Source: Oxyruncus cristatus (lineage: Eukaryota; Chordata; Aves; Passeriformes; Cotingidae). From it: a stretch of DNA of 64,000 nt. Of the stretch, positions 38,185 to 51,681 are shown one piece after another (the first letter of the stretch is position 1; each line of letters begins with the position of its first letter). Where the stretch lies: positions 2,350,023 through 2,414,022 of the forward strand of contig VXAY01000767.1 in the NCBI GenBank assembly GCA_013399855.1, in the 5' to 3' direction. A program made the position numbers and the translations under genes. The notes below the pieces were generated by a model. The model searched no databases. It was not told the DNA's origin and worked only from the letters and a program-made list of their open reading frames with translations.

Positions 38185-38470
38185 GGGCAAGAGGCAAACA
38201 ATTACAGGTTTATGTGCCTAAGCTTACTGGCAGGCAATATCCTGGAGACATTAATAAGATGTGAGATCACAAAACATCTGGAGAAATATCAGCTGACAAA
38301 ACCTACTATTTCTGATTCATAAGGAATGAATTGTGTCTGACAAATCTAGAGACGGAGAAAAGCAGTAAAAATAAGATAGTGGATTGGCATCTTGAAAAGA
38401 CTTGAAGAGGAATTGCTACATTGGTGTTATGTATAAAGATTTTCCAGTAAAGCTATAGAAATTACTTTAA
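38185..38470 (+). mobile_element. Ancient CR1/L2-type LINE relic, reverse-transcriptase region
   Basis: Read from 38191 on +, the translation has NNYRF, then LSLLAGNILETLI and ITKHLEKYQL, which line up in order and spacing with the CR1 reverse-transcriptase block NYRPVSLTS, GKILE, KHLE. After stops (first TAA at 38320-38322, then TGA and TAG), the frame from 38423 gives GVMYKDFPVKL, corresponding to the DVIYLDFSKAFD box. Two conserved boxes in the correct order and distance make chance unlikely. Stops and the loss of catalytic-box residues show a long-dead copy, much more decayed than the fragment at 28.1 kb. The boundaries are approximate. Confidence 0.7.
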
Positions 38471-38527
38471 TAGCCGTGCTCAGATAAGATGACAGGAACT
38501 TGGTCTGGAGGTTTCTTTATGCACAGT

Positions 38528-38575
38528 CTTTAATTAACCTTTAATTAAATTAAAACTTTAATTCATCTTTAATCC
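38528..38575 (+). repeat. Array of CTTTAATT motifs
   Basis: CTTTAATT begins at 38528, 38539 and 38556, and CTTTAATC at 38567, with spacings of 11, 17 and 11 bases. Two TTAATTAA palindromes (38530-38537, 38541-38548) and a TAATCC core (38570-38574 region) are included. It may be a decayed 11-bp tandem repeat or a homeodomain site cluster. Confidence 0.65.
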
Positions 38576-41500
38576 ATGGCTGATCTGTGCTCAGTAGGCT
38601 CTGATCATTCACTTGAACTGCACTATTTCTATGAGGGCAATATGAGAAAATTAACAAGTTAAGACAGAATGAAGACAATATGATCTTAATTCTTTAGCTG
38701 AATACAGCTCTTCATGAATTGGGGCTTTTTGTAATAACTTGTACTTCAGAACAGACTGCTTTCCCTACCTCTGTCAGGACCTTAGAAAGTGATTATCGTT
38801 TGTGTTCCCAGCATCAACAAAATCTTCCCTGTGTAGCTGTATCTCAAAAGAAATATAACCTCATGTAACCCACAAACTTCCAGCCAGAGGGGAAAGAAAG
38901 TCATGTAGCTAAGGAGAGGAGATTATTCTGCTTGTATACAATATCAGATAATAAACTGCTGTTCTGCAACTGGAAACAATTTAATATTGATGATCTATGC
39001 GTGTATGTTTGCAACAGGGCTGAGATCAACATTAAGTTATTCATTAATTTGTTTAAGTGGCTGATACTGTACTAGAGGGAATTAACTCTAACCACCTACC
39101 TGCTATTTCATCTTCCTGGAAGAGGCTGTGGGAGATTTTCTGAAACCTACAACACAGTTCACCATCTAGTCTGCCTGCTTATCACAGTCTTTAGTTTATT
39201 AAAGGCTTTGATACCCATTGAGATTTCAACTGCTGTGCATGTAAATGGTTTAGTGTGATCTAGTTCATCTTGTAGCTGTTTGTGGGGAATTATTATGTTG
39301 TTTTCAAAGTGCTGAACAGCCTATGCAGAGTTCTAATGCAGTAACTACAGAAATGATCTGTTTAGTGCTACAAGGACACAGAATCTTCCTATAGGTTTTC
39401 ACAGATGAGTTCCTAGTGTTGAATCCCTGATTTTATACTAGTGACTTCTTTCTTTCCCCAGCTAGGACATGATTTTGAGCAAGATTTACTGTAAACCTCA
39501 AGTCAGTGCAGGTTCTTTGGAATAGAACCCAAATAGTGGCAAATGTGTATCTGCTTTCTAATATCATCACTGACAGACATTTGGGAGCCTGAGCTGATTC
39601 CCATGAGAAACTTTTCCCTCCCAGCTGTGGTCCTAAATCAATAAAGTGCTTGAGCATACATTTAGCCTTAGGTAGGTGCCTCAGTCCTGCAGATTTTCAT
39701 AAATTCTCAGATTTTTTTTAAACATAAGTCTTCTAATTGCAGTTGCTTTCCTCAAGTAACTTTATAAATCCTGATGTCTGAGCTTCGATTCCTCTTACGC
39801 TCCTGGAGGAGACTGGAGTTCATCTTACGCCTGCCAGTGTTATCTAGTGTTTGAGGGATGCCTCCCAGTGGAGGCATCTGAAAGCAGAGCATGATGCTTT
39901 TTTTTCCTAGCTATGAAAGATGAAGGCTCTTCTATAATGATGAAGCTTCTTCCATAAATTATAGTAAACCAGTAAATCTTTTTACTTTTTTCTTTCTTTC
40001 AGAGAAAAAAACCTCTGCATATTGCAGATTGTTAGCATAGTTTTTGATGCGGGAGAAAGCTTATGATGATGCTATGCAGAGATAAGAGGGCTGTGTAGTA
40101 TAAAAGCTTGTCTACATTTTTCCTTAAGAAAGTCTACGTACATCAGTGCTGGAGAAAGCAATTTCCCTTCCATGGCTCAGCGTGGTGGTGCTTGAGGATG
40201 AATGGATTTCCCAAAATGATTAAGAGCCAGTGATTGAAAAGCACTTCCTTATTTTTGCACGGGCAAGGATGTAAATTTAAGAGTACTGGCAATGATGGTT
40301 TTGAAATCCTGGCAGCTCTTGTAGGTAAACAGCGTCAAACAGCGAGTGGAACCATCGTTCGGGTAAGAGTGAAATTTGGGAAGATCTTTTCAGATGCTAC
40401 CACCCCGTAGTTCTTGTCTTGGCAAAACCACTCACAGCAGACAAAGCAGAGTTTGTGTATTAGAGCTGTCAACTGGGAGTGAGATCTGACCCTGTGCAGG
40501 CCAATCCCACAGACGGTGACAGCCGGGCACGGCTCTTCCCAGTAACCCTGGCTGGACAATGACTCCATACATGTCACGTGTACACCCAAACACAGGCTTT
40601 AATTGTGCTGACTTTGCAATCCATGGCACAATACCTACCATTTCAAAAGCTCACATTCCTCCATTTTTTGTTGGATTTATTCCTGGTTAAACTTCTGCTT
40701 CGCCTTTTATCTCCTCATTATCCTTTATATTTTTATGAGGACAATGGATGTCATTTTGTATCATCGTTACTACTTCTCTCAAAAAGACAGAAATGTCTTC
40801 TCCCCTTTCTGCTGCGGGAAACCAACGTAGCCATACAAACCCAGAGCCAAAATAATCATATGCTGATAAATAGAGAACAAAATTCCAATCTGGATTTTTC
40901 CCCCAAAACGGGAAAAGGTCCAGCAATCAAGGGTAGGCAAAGAACATGTCATGAATTATAAATGTGAAATGCTAACAAACTGTTCAATAATTTGCTATAG
41001 TGTTAAATACTATAAGATGTTAACATAAGTTTTTTTGAAAGTTATAGGCCAGTGCCATGATTTTTAATATATATGGTAAGAAATGAAATTATTAGAAAGT
41101 TAAAAATTTTATAACTTTAAAACAAATCTGTAGTGAAACATGTTTTCTCTCTGGTGGTGTGTTTAAGACTAATTTTTGTGCAATTAAAAATGCAGGAGTT
41201 TTGGATAAACAGTGGTAACATAGAAAAGAAACCATACCCAGAAGCTCTAATGGGTGGAGTCCCTTGACTTTACAGATGTGGGTAAATCACTGTAGTTCAG
41301 CATCAATCCAAATCTGTCTCCAAATTCACTCTTAGGCTCAACACCCATACAACATACGTCCACCTCATACATTCAGCACAGCAAAGTTACTGATGGGCAT
41401 ATGCAAACTTTATAACAACTTGGCTCCTAAATCACTAATACATTCAATATTGCACAATAACATTCACCTAATGTTCAGGTACATCTCCATGAGATGTGGA

Positions 41501-41815
41501 ACCTGCATTCACAGAGGGCCATTTGAGAGCTACAAGCACAGGTACCAGTAGCAGAACGGGATAGCTCTTTGCTGGGAAGTAATTCTTGAGATATAAAATG
41601 TAGTTTTTCCATATAGATAAAAATATGGAAACTGCTGAATGCACTCTCCATTTTTTTATGATCAAGGGTAGAGGAATGACTTTCTGGAAGATATTTGCTA
41701 ACTAAGTGTATTTTGCTGACTGTACACAGAAGTGAGTGGGTGAAATTCTGGGGATTTTTTGTTGTTCTATTGTGGTGTGTTCATTTTTTTTTTCTTTTCT
41801 TTTTGTTTTTTTAAT
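38576..41815. other. Non-coding, no gene seen
   Basis: No gene recognised. The 40330-40590 part has slightly more CpG than its surroundings. 40980-41120 is very AT-rich and holds a small inverted repeat (TATAGT, spacer, ACTATA) near 40999. Confidence 0.65.
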
Positions 41816-41862
41816 GCAGGTGTTAGATGAGATGATCTAATGGTCCCTTCTGGCCCTAAGGC
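41816..41862 (+). mobile_element. CR1 3'-end fragment
   Basis: The string GATGATCTAATGGTCCCTTC followed by TGGCCCTAA is the conserved 3' untranslated end typical of CR1 elements in reptiles and birds. Only about 45 bases are recognisable and they follow a T-rich run. No reverse-transcriptase similarity is visible upstream, consistent with the strong 5' truncation usual for CR1. The orientation is +. Confidence 0.75.
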
Positions 41863-44649
41863 AAAGTGCAGCCTCCACTTGACAATATTCATGGAGCTCT
41901 CTAAACCCTTTTTACCAGGCCTTTGGGGAAGGAGGTTTCTAATGGGGAAGAATTTTATAGAGCAGAAAAGCGTTTGCCAGCAGAAATATTTGCTGTTGGC
42001 AGTTGATTGTTTTGGGGAGGAGGGAAGGTTTGCCAAGGTTTCCATTTGAAATGTCTTTTAAATCTACATTAAAGGTGCCCGTGGCAATATTCAGGCATGT
42101 CTTTGTATATTTTTTTCTAGAAAAAATAAATAACTTTTTTTTTTGTTTTCAAGACAGAGAAACAAGAGTTTGCATATTATTTCATGGCAGAGGTAAATTC
42201 AGTCTTGTATTTGTGTGTCTCAGGGAAAAAAAATAAGGGAATATGCCTTGCATCTGTCTCATGTCACCTTTCTTGGAAACAATGCTTTCCATCTTCCCTA
42301 AATACAACCATCTCCTCAGCAAACTGTCAGAGATTTATAGAACGAGGGCTGTACTTTTGTTACCTCTGGTTCACCTCAGAGGACTGTAGACTGCTCGCTT
42401 TGGGAAATCATGGCCAGTTTTAAAAAGCAGGCCTAGAAACATTAAAAGAAGTAACACAATAACATTTATAAAAGTAGCAGCACAATGTAATGGTGTGATT
42501 TGTAACCTGGTTAAGTCGTCAAATGTACAACCTGGGGACAACCACGGTATTAGAAAATCCATTGTACAGGTTGTGCACAACCACCAGCTGACTCTCTGCC
42601 TGCAAAACAACCTGGAAAAGTTTTGGTGGCTTGTGGGCAGCAACACCGACAAAATGTTGGCAGGACGTTTGCACTGCTTGTCCATTCATAATTTAGAAAT
42701 GATAACAGCTGATCAGAAAATCCTTTGCCTTTGACCCGCTCCATTCAGCAGGACACTGTGAGCAGAAGACAGTGCAGGGAGCCTTGCTGTGCCGCGCAAT
42801 CTGTCACGGGGCTGCTTGAATAGTGCCCACGTCAACCTTTTGTCCCCGGCCACAACAGGGACAACTGGCTCTCCAGCACGGAGGTGCTGCTGGGGTGGGT
42901 TGTCCTGAGAAGGGACAGATGTCACTAACGAGGGGTGTACAGCAGGCACTGTGGCTTGCGGGGCTCACAATGGCTGCAACATCCACAGGCCATATGTAGT
43001 GATCTCATTAACTCCCTGATTGCCTCCTGCACAGGCTGTTGGAAATGTTTAAAAGTGGAAGTTCAAAAGGGAAAACAATGTATCATGTTTGGATTTTCTC
43101 CTTCAGTCATGCAAAGCAAACAGAGAACCTGCTGTGTTTGGAAGCCAGAATTTTTAGAGATTAGGGCATATCTTAGTTGTGTCTCTGCTACGTGGCTTTG
43201 CCTCCCATTGTGTTTCACCACCATCTCCCACGGTCAGAGAGCCCAAAAGGTATTGAAGACAAGCAAAGTCCTTTGGGTGCATTCAACCTGAAATATTTAT
43301 CCACTTGGTTCTATTTCAGCCCCAGCAGATATTTATCTTCTGTTAGGAATTTAAGGGAGACATCTGCAGAATTCCTGGGATGTTTGTCTTTGGATGCTGC
43401 TGTAAAGAAAAACACATGATGTGGGTAATATTTTGTTGTTTTCTTTTCAGTTTCATTTCTCTGTTCTTGGTTTCCAATGAGTATTATAGGCAGAGTCACA
43501 TCCAGCATCTCAGTCTGGTGAGTTTGCTACAGTCTACTTTGATAACTTATGGAAACTTTTTGATCTTGGTGCTCAGCAGCCTATTGCTCTGCCTTTGCTC
43601 CCTGTTTTCATCAATGAGAAATTCCCTTCTAGACCATTTTTGATGTTATTTAACTATGGTTTCCCAGCTTCTCATAAGAGCTTGTTTCTGCCTGAACTGG
43701 GAGAGCCCTTATACAGCAAACACCAAGTGGAGAAAATTTCCTGGGCAGGATTTTTAACAGAGGCAGTGCCATTGATTTCAGAAGGATATATTCAATTGCA
43801 ACTGGCAACTGCGAAACCACTGTAGACCATTTAAACTTTAACTGTTTAACCTTACACAAAGAGAAGCTGTTTTATTTCTTACCTACAATTGAGGATCTTT
43901 AAACTGATGCAAAGTATAAAGAAAAGCATATTTTATGCTTCGAAAAACAAAAGCATCAGTAAACATCTTTCTAATCTTACCTTACTATGTGATTTATAAA
44001 CTCTTTGTTGTAAATCCAAACTGTTTAAAAAGTGTGATGTTTTTTAGTGGTAACTAAAGGCAATAATTAGTAGGAATTGCATTCTGTAAGGATTCTTCTA
44101 TTTTTCTTTCATTGTCCTGCTCTTTTGGATTATTTTCCTACTGGGTGTAAAAATCAGTCAGAAAACTTGATTTTAAATTTCCAGCTTAACTGTTAATGGC
44201 TAATGTCCAGTTCAGCTTTTTCCTGAGCTTTGCTGTCTTCATATTTCTGTGTTCAGAGCCACCATGGTCCTTATTGCCTCACATCTAAAATCTATCAGCA
44301 CAGATAATTAATTACTCTGTTTGTTCTCCACAGACAGTCTTTGCAGAAGAGACCATTAATCCCTTCACTCATATTACAGTGCATTGCTTTCCCTCTGTCT
44401 CCAAATGAGAATGTCTGTGTAGATTGAATTTAGGATTAGTACAGGAAAATAGTATGGTATTAGTGAAATGCGACAAATAGTTCTCTGCCTGAGCTATTAT
44501 TTCGTCCTGTAAACATTATACACATGAAACTAAACCGTGGTTGGAAACCACTCTAGATTGGCTTTGAAAATCATCATAGTGCTGGGAACTTCTAAAAACT
44601 TTGTGCCTTACTGACTGAATGCAGCCTTGTGTCCTCCATGTGGTGATAA
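41863..44649. other. Non-coding, no gene seen
   Basis: No gene recognised. The 42740-42990 part is somewhat GC-richer with a few CpG, but far from an island. A perfect 7-bp inverted repeat with a TTT loop (AAGCATA / TATGCTT) lies at 43924-43940. Confidence 0.65.
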
Positions 44650-44900
44650 CTGAGGTTGGAGCCGTAGCCCCTTGCGTGTGTATTAGATTTCTGGTGGGAT
44701 ATCCCAGCGCAGCACATTAAAATTGGCTGCAGTATTAGTCATTTCCTGGCTGCTCTTTCCCTTTAAAGGAGACACTATCTATGCCTGTGACATAAGTTTA
44801 ATACTTTAACGTAAATATTTTCCAAGTGGAATTACTCATTATTAACACAGACAGTTCTGAAGGCAAATAAAAACAATATGTGTCAGCAAAACCACTATTA
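44650..44900. promoter_or_regulatory. Candidate conserved non-coding element
   Basis: The sequence is non-repetitive and changes from CpG-containing (44660-44715) to AT-rich with ATTAAAATTGG, TTTAACGTAAATATTTTCC and ATTACTCATTATTAAC. This texture is common in vertebrate conserved elements. It is judged by eye only. Confidence 0.2.
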
Positions 44901-47900
44901 TTAAGGAATTCAGACTTCAAACCACACCATGATTCATAGAGCACCTGACTGTTTTGTTTTTTTTTTTTTTTCTTCTTCTTAGTCTCTTTTTCCTCTTCAC
45001 TAAATATGAAAATGTCTTGTGGGCCATATTTCCTGTATTCATGGATCTGACTGATGCTATGCCACAGGTTTACCAGAAGGCTTATGCTGGTGTCTGATAA
45101 ACTGGAAGTATTGGGGAAGATGCCTTGGGTAACCTGTCTGCTGAAATGTGTAAGTGAAAGAGAAATGGAGGGGATGACGTTAGGCTAAAATAAACTGAAA
45201 TAAATCTACAAACAGACCTGAAAAAGGTCCACCTGGAATGAGAGCATGTGGTGAGATGGGAAGACAGGCAGAACTTTTTTCTTTACTGTAAAGAAAAGGC
45301 TTCAAGGCTCATCTTCAGTGGAACCTGGTTGGAGACTGTGCTTTTCAGTGCTTTCTGGTCAATGGCTTTCTGCATTCATGTGAGGCATTGTAGAGGTGGT
45401 GATACCAGGGGAAAATGAAGTAGTTAAATAATCATTAAATAAATTCTGAATTCCCCTCTAGTTTACCCTCAGTTTTTCAGACTGTACTGAGAAACTCTTT
45501 CGCAGAGAATGTTAGGATTTTGGTGCAGGCCTGAACTTCATTTCACTGCCAGAGGGATAGAGCAGGACTCCTGTTTAGCTGCTGTTGCTTTAGACTCACT
45601 GTGCTGCAAGGAGAACTTCTAAATTTTTAATTCCTTTTTTTTCCCCTTAAGAATACTTTTCCACAGAATCCCATCACTATAGTAATAGATTTTTATACTC
45701 TTTGGAATAGATGAAGGAGAGACGATGAAAAATTAATTAATTGGAAATAATCTAGTCTAAAGTTTTAAGTAACTAATTTTTTTTGGGGGGGGCGCTATTT
45801 GTTTTTTCCCTTTTTTTTTTTTTTCACTAAATGAGTTTGTGATACCTTCCTTCCTCGGGTCTCTTAAATCAGAGCTGAATCTCTTTTATGAGGCCTATGG
45901 GAATGTTCAAGGTTATGTTCCTTACTTTCTTTTCTAAATATGTTACAGTCCATTTCATCTAGAATCTGACTCTTTTCACAGTTGTTTTTTGAGTTGGTTC
46001 TGTAGGCTCTACTGTGATTTAAATCACTTAATAGCCTTCCTTTTTTTTCTGATTATGTTTCTTTTTCGAATATGAAGAGCACTAGCTCATTCATGTAGAT
46101 GTAGATTTTAAAAAGTACACTGTGGTTTCCCTGGACATCTAAAACTGTGCTATATTTCCTTTATAGATCTGGTATGTGCAAAATGAAAAAAAATATTCTT
46201 CATCCTAATTCATGTTTTTAAAAAATGGCTACAAAGTGGCTTTTCAGTACTACTCACAGCAAATAATTCTTTCACTGCTTAGTTTAAATAAAAAGTATAC
46301 CAAGTTTTACCTTATTCTTTTCCAACTGAAATGAAGCAAGAGGACAGGAAGGTATATTAAGATGAATGACACTCATTTCAGAGAAGTGTATGGCTGATAC
46401 ACTTTTCATTGTCTAAAACTCCTCGTGTTCTAATCTCTGTGAAGTGATTTTATTCTCTATGCTCCCTCAGAACAAATCAGTAAATCCACTATCAGATCCC
46501 ATGCAGAGGCCCATAAAATAACTGAACATTAAATATATCATCTTGGTTTTGGTGCAAACTTCATAATTTGAGGAAGTCAGCAGTTTAGTTTTCTTACTTC
46601 TGCTTTTTAGTAAAAAACATCGTTTCTGCAGATTTCACAGGCTTTCTCAATCAGAATGCAAGCATTTTGCTTCCAGAACTGTATTACAACACGTTCGTTG
46701 AAATCCAGTGGGTAATAAAATCAATAGAAGGAAACAATACCAGCCCACTTACTGCAATATCCCTAGCGGCACTCCTCTGTGCACTTGGGGCTGCTTTCCA
46801 TCCATCAGACATGCACTGCAACTCTTGTCGCGATTTGCCACAGCTGCTTTAAGGTCTTTGACTCTTGGACCAAGTTCACGGGTTTATAGAGACAACTATA
46901 TTTCCCAGGCACGAATATAAAAACTTGATGCTTTTGCTATTTTCCAAACAGAAGAAAAGGAAAATGAACACTGAGAAGCATCATGGTCTTGTGTGTGAGG
47001 AATTTACCAGTGTTTGTGGGAATGATCTAAACTTTGCATGTTTTGCTGGCTTTATCTACGAAGTTGTATCAGGGTCCTGGTTTATCTGCAGCTGAAGCTG
47101 ACAGCTGTGAAGGAGGATAAAAAACCTTTGGGGTTTTGGCCCATCATTAACTGCTTTATAGTGAAAACTTTCAAGCGTCTGAGCTTAAAAAGGCAATCTG
47201 CGTCCTCCAGTAGTACATGTTTGTTCTTGATTCTATGATCTCTCATTTTCTTGCCAGAGGGGTAGGTGGATTTGCTGTGCTGTGGAAATATGACTAAACT
47301 TGGCCTGAAACTTAACAAATTGTATACCCTTTGCTTGTAATTTTTAAACCACAGGTTAGCAGATCTATTTTTAAATCTGCAGCGACCCTGAGACTCTGAT
47401 TTCTGCACTAGGAGATGACATGAATGGGTGACGGAGCAGAAGGAGCAGAACTCTTCATCATGTAACTCTAAGGAGCGCATCCTCTCTCTTGTTCATCTAT
47501 CAAAGGTTTCCAATCAGGTCATTTTTTTTTTTTGCTACAGCAGTTTTCCAGTGCTCCAAAATCCTTTTCAACAAAAAATTGCTTTGTCTACTCTCTCCTC
47601 TCCCAAATCAACTTTACTATTTTATGACTGGGTCAGCTTTTTCCCTGCATTTTCTTCCATGAAATGAGACCGAGTCTCACAAATGTCCAGTATTTTATTC
47701 TTCTACAGCCAGAATGAATAGGAATCATGGCACCAACCCCATGGCAGATAGAATCCATTTGCAACACAGAATGGAAACAGCTCAGGCAATCTGGAGATCC
47801 TCAAAGAGCAATATAGCACTTGTACTATATTGATAGTGATTTGTAGAGCTGAGATCTCTCTGATTATTGACCAAAAGTGCATGCTCTTTCTATTATATTT

Positions 47901-48755
47901 TCCATCTAATGTGTACCTCTTCCATATAAAAACATTGTTGAATCCCTTAAATTCCAACTGTGCAGCTGTAGAGTACTGCTTTGGTGCTGTAGACAAACAG
48001 TATTGCTATCTTCCTTAATAATGTCACTCCTTCTTTTCCTACAACTTGACTTCTTGACAGTATTAGATGAAGTCCCTACATTTTGTTATAGCTTTTTTCT
48101 TTCTTTTTTTTTTTTTGAGTGCTATCTGGCGTGTCCAGTCAACTTCCATATGGGGATTTTTAATTGGTAAGAAGGAGGTGGCAAATAGTTCCTTTTAATT
48201 GCAACATGAGAGCAGAATAAAAATAGCATATCAAATACATCATATCTGCTAGGGCTGTTAAGGCTTATCGTCTTCATTTTCTGCTGCTTTCTGAGCAATG
48301 AAAAGCAGAACTTGTACAATTCTTTTTTTTTTTTCTTTTTTTTTCTGGAAGAAAAGTAATAACCAGAACATGGTGATGATAGTTCAGGAAAGAAGTAATG
48401 GGATGCCATTGAGGCCCTGTGCAGCCCAGTGCCCAATTACTGTGGGGGCTAAGTCTGAAGAATAGTGGCAGAAGAAGAGAACAATGAAATGCTCCCCACG
48501 TGCTCTCATGGTATAGACAAGTCAATCCATCATGAGTGCACAGCCTTGCATCTGGGAGATCCAGATGATACACACTGGGGTTTTCCTGTATCAGCAGCAG
48601 TGTCTCTATTGTTGCCTTTTAAAAGCTCTTTTCTAGCAAGGCCTAGGGCATGATTGAAATGCTTGTTATTGCACTTGCTCTGCCTCAATCAATCTTCATG
48701 TGTGATACAAGGCCAACCTGGTCTCGGGCTCTTTATCTGCCCTTTCTGCTTGCGC
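44901..48755. other. Non-coding, no gene seen
   Basis: Holds T15 at 44957-44971, a T8-G8 junction at 45777-45792 followed by T14 at 45811-45824, T12 at 47522-47533, T13 at 48104-48116 and T12CT9 at 48323-48344. No exon recognised among the short frames at 46.6-48.0 kb. Confidence 0.7.
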
Positions 48756-48785
48756 TTGTTAAGAATTGTTAAGAATTGTTAAGAA
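48756..48785 (+). repeat. 10-bp tandem repeat, three exact copies
   Basis: TTGTTAAGAA is repeated three times without mismatch. The perfect identity points to recent slippage, and the array may be polymorphic. Confidence 0.95.
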
Positions 48786-51681
48786 TGCACTTACTGACCT
48801 AAGAGCTAACAATTTCTTTTATGTGAACCATATCCAACTACCACATAGTGAAGAGAACACCTTTTAATTGTGATTCTAATCGCTCAATGCAAAAATATTT
48901 GCTTTAACTGACTAATTCCCAGTCAAACCTTCATCTTGCTATGTTTATGGCTGTGTTTTTCTAATGTACATTCCTGTGGATTATTTTGCAAGCTGTCCCA
49001 TGGGTGTGTTGAGCATCCAAGCATCCTTGCAAACAGTTACTGCAGATGTATAGCTATAATTCAGGTGAATCATCATTCCCCTTGTTAAAGTTTTACAACA
49101 AAATATTTGGCTAAATGCAGATGGGAGAGGTCTATTTAGGGATCAGATTAAAAGCAACCTAGTTTTGTCATGCAAAGAAGAAAATTGCCTTAGACATGCA
49201 GTTTATTTGGATTTAATAAGTCCACGGCTGGGCAGTATCTTTAAAAATTAAGTGCTGTTCTGCTGTCAAAAGTCTCAGGGTCTGATTCACTGTCAATGTG
49301 TTATCAACACAAGACCCTCGTATAGGATTTCTAGAGTAAAAAGCTGGTGTAAGACATCATTTACAGGAACATGGTGTGTTTGCATCTCTGTTGCAAGTGC
49401 AGAAGGGTTAATGTGACCTCAGCACACATGGTACTGACCTGGGTCGCTGGAGGACACATTGACTCAGAGCATCACTGCTGAGGCCCTGCAAGCTCTGACT
49501 ATAAACTAACCCCACACTTGTCCCTGCAGACGTCCAGCTGTCCTTTCTCAGTCCTGCTCTATGAATATGCTTAAAAGTGCTTTGTCATCAGGAGATGCTT
49601 CAAGTGATCCATTATATTATTTTGAACTTAGGTAAAACCCATCTGCGGGTTGTGTGGACAAGAAGGCACAGGGCAAAAGCTGGGCTGGCACAAATGTCAT
49701 TTGATCTGGTGAATGTTTATTGTCTTCTTAAAAACAGAAATGGAACAGAAAATTCAGCTACCCATACTATAGCACCTAAGAAAATGGAGGAGTAATGTGG
49801 AAGAGGAAAAAACACCTTAAACCTGAATTTTAGGTCTGGCAAATTGAAATGTTGAACTTGCTGCTTCTTTCCACTGTGGCTGTTTTATTCTTATATTTTT
49901 TTTTTTTGTCAACATTTTTGTCTTTTTCTTCCTGTTGTTTGCTAGTTCATTGACCAAAATGCTCTCATTCTGGTTGGAGTGTTTATATATGCTCATGTCC
50001 ACTAATTTGAGTAATTGTAAATACCACTATCCTACAGAGGTCTGTTTGTTCAGAATTTGACCACATAATTACTTGGTGCAGGAGAACTGGCCATATCATT
50101 CTCTGCTGTGTTCAGAAAGCTTAGGTGGCTTTTGGAGGAAAAGTGAAGTAACGGAAAGATCTTGCAGAGCTCTGTGTCCTGCTTTAGTTTTATGACCTTA
50201 AAAATTTGGACCTGTTTACTAGTCATGCTGTAACTCTGTGTCCCACTCTCTTTCCCGTGTCCCTAGAAACAAAGAAAATTCTGCTAAAAATCATCTATGC
50301 TCAGGAAAATTTAGTACAGCATTGTGACCAGAATAGATTTTCAAAAGAATGACATTTCTCAAGTAATAATACAACGTTCAGCTTCTGTAACTGCTTCCAG
50401 CAGAGGATTTCATAGCTAAATTTCTTGTCTATTGCTACCACAGTCATTTAAGGAGAAGGTTGTCTCATTCTGTGAGGAACTGAGTGAGGAACTGAAAGAA
50501 GAGACAATGACATCGATTCTGTGGCTGACTGACAATTTTCAGCTCTCTCGTTTCCACCTCATGGCTGTGATTCCTGGCCCAGCTCTGCCTTTCTAAGCTG
50601 GGTTTTTCCCCTGCATCTCCCTGGAACCCAAACCAACTGTTGTGCAAGTGAGTGCTGAGACGACAGACAAATCCTCTGCGCAGAGATCCAGTCGCTCACA
50701 CTCACACAACACCCAGTACAGCCATTCAGACCTTGTCAGCTAAGCCTAAAACCACCTGAAAATTCATTATTGTAGTTCATATTTTAGAATGACTAGCATT
50801 CAAGAGGAGTTTTTCTACCTTGTTTTAGACCCTTCTTTAGCCAAAGGGAGTAATTCTGCAGCAGCCCTAAAGCAGATGTAAAATAATCAGCTCTCAATAT
50901 TAATGCAGACCAGTCTCCTTGGTTATATTCCCTTGGCAAAACCCATGGCTTGCTGACAGTTTTTCCTGGTGAGGGCACTGAGTGGGTGGACTGTCCTTTC
51001 CTTGCCCACCCACAGTGGAAGGGGAGGTCTGGAGAAGGAGAGTCTCTCTTCATCCCTCACAGGACTCTATCTTGGCACCTGGCAGGAAATTTAGCCCTTA
51101 AGAGGGACTTGTGCCTGAAGCATAGACATGCTATTCATCACAGCTAACTGTGAGGTAGGGCCCACACTGCTGGGGTGGGTAACTCCTGCTGGTTTGCTGC
51201 TCACACAGAAAATACTGACTGGTGGTACCTTTCCTTAGCACGCTTTACCTTTAGGTGCTCTTTGGAAAACACAGACTAGTAGGCTGCTGCCTCTGGGAGT
51301 TTTCTGTATAAGGCTTTTCAGAAAACTGTTTTTGCCAAATACCTTTAAGAGATGGATCCACAAGTTAGAATAGAAGTAAGCAGAAAGAATTGGTGCTTTG
51401 GGTACAAGAGGGACTGAAGTCTAATATATGACTTCCTGACATGGACAGTCCTGGCCTCTCCATACGCTGTTGTTTTGGTTTTTTTTCTTTTTAGTCTCTC
51501 CCCATGCATTGTACTGGGCAATGAGACCAGCCATCATCTCAGAGATCTCACGCCAGATATAAAGAGACCAACACCAAGTTTATATAGTGTTCATTAATGT
51601 GGTTCATTAATTTTTGAATGCACTTTTTTCTGTACCTACAGATAGTAAGTGGTGAGTGCTGCCATAAAGAAAACCAGTTGT
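48786..51681. other. Non-coding, no gene seen
   Basis: Only T12 at 49896-49907 and a 12-bp tandem pair (TGAGGAACTGAG then TGAGGAACTGAA) at 50473-50496 stand out. Confidence 0.7.

Noticed and set aside
45777..45824. T8-G8 junction followed by T14, considered as a possible retrotransposon tail or telomere-like patch
   Set aside because: No element body, target-site duplication or TTAGGG units are visible. It is simple low-complexity DNA.
47228..47245. TTGATTCTATGATC, similar to the ATTCTATG repeats at CR1 3' termini
   Set aside because: It is a single copy without the conserved preceding CR1 3' sequence.
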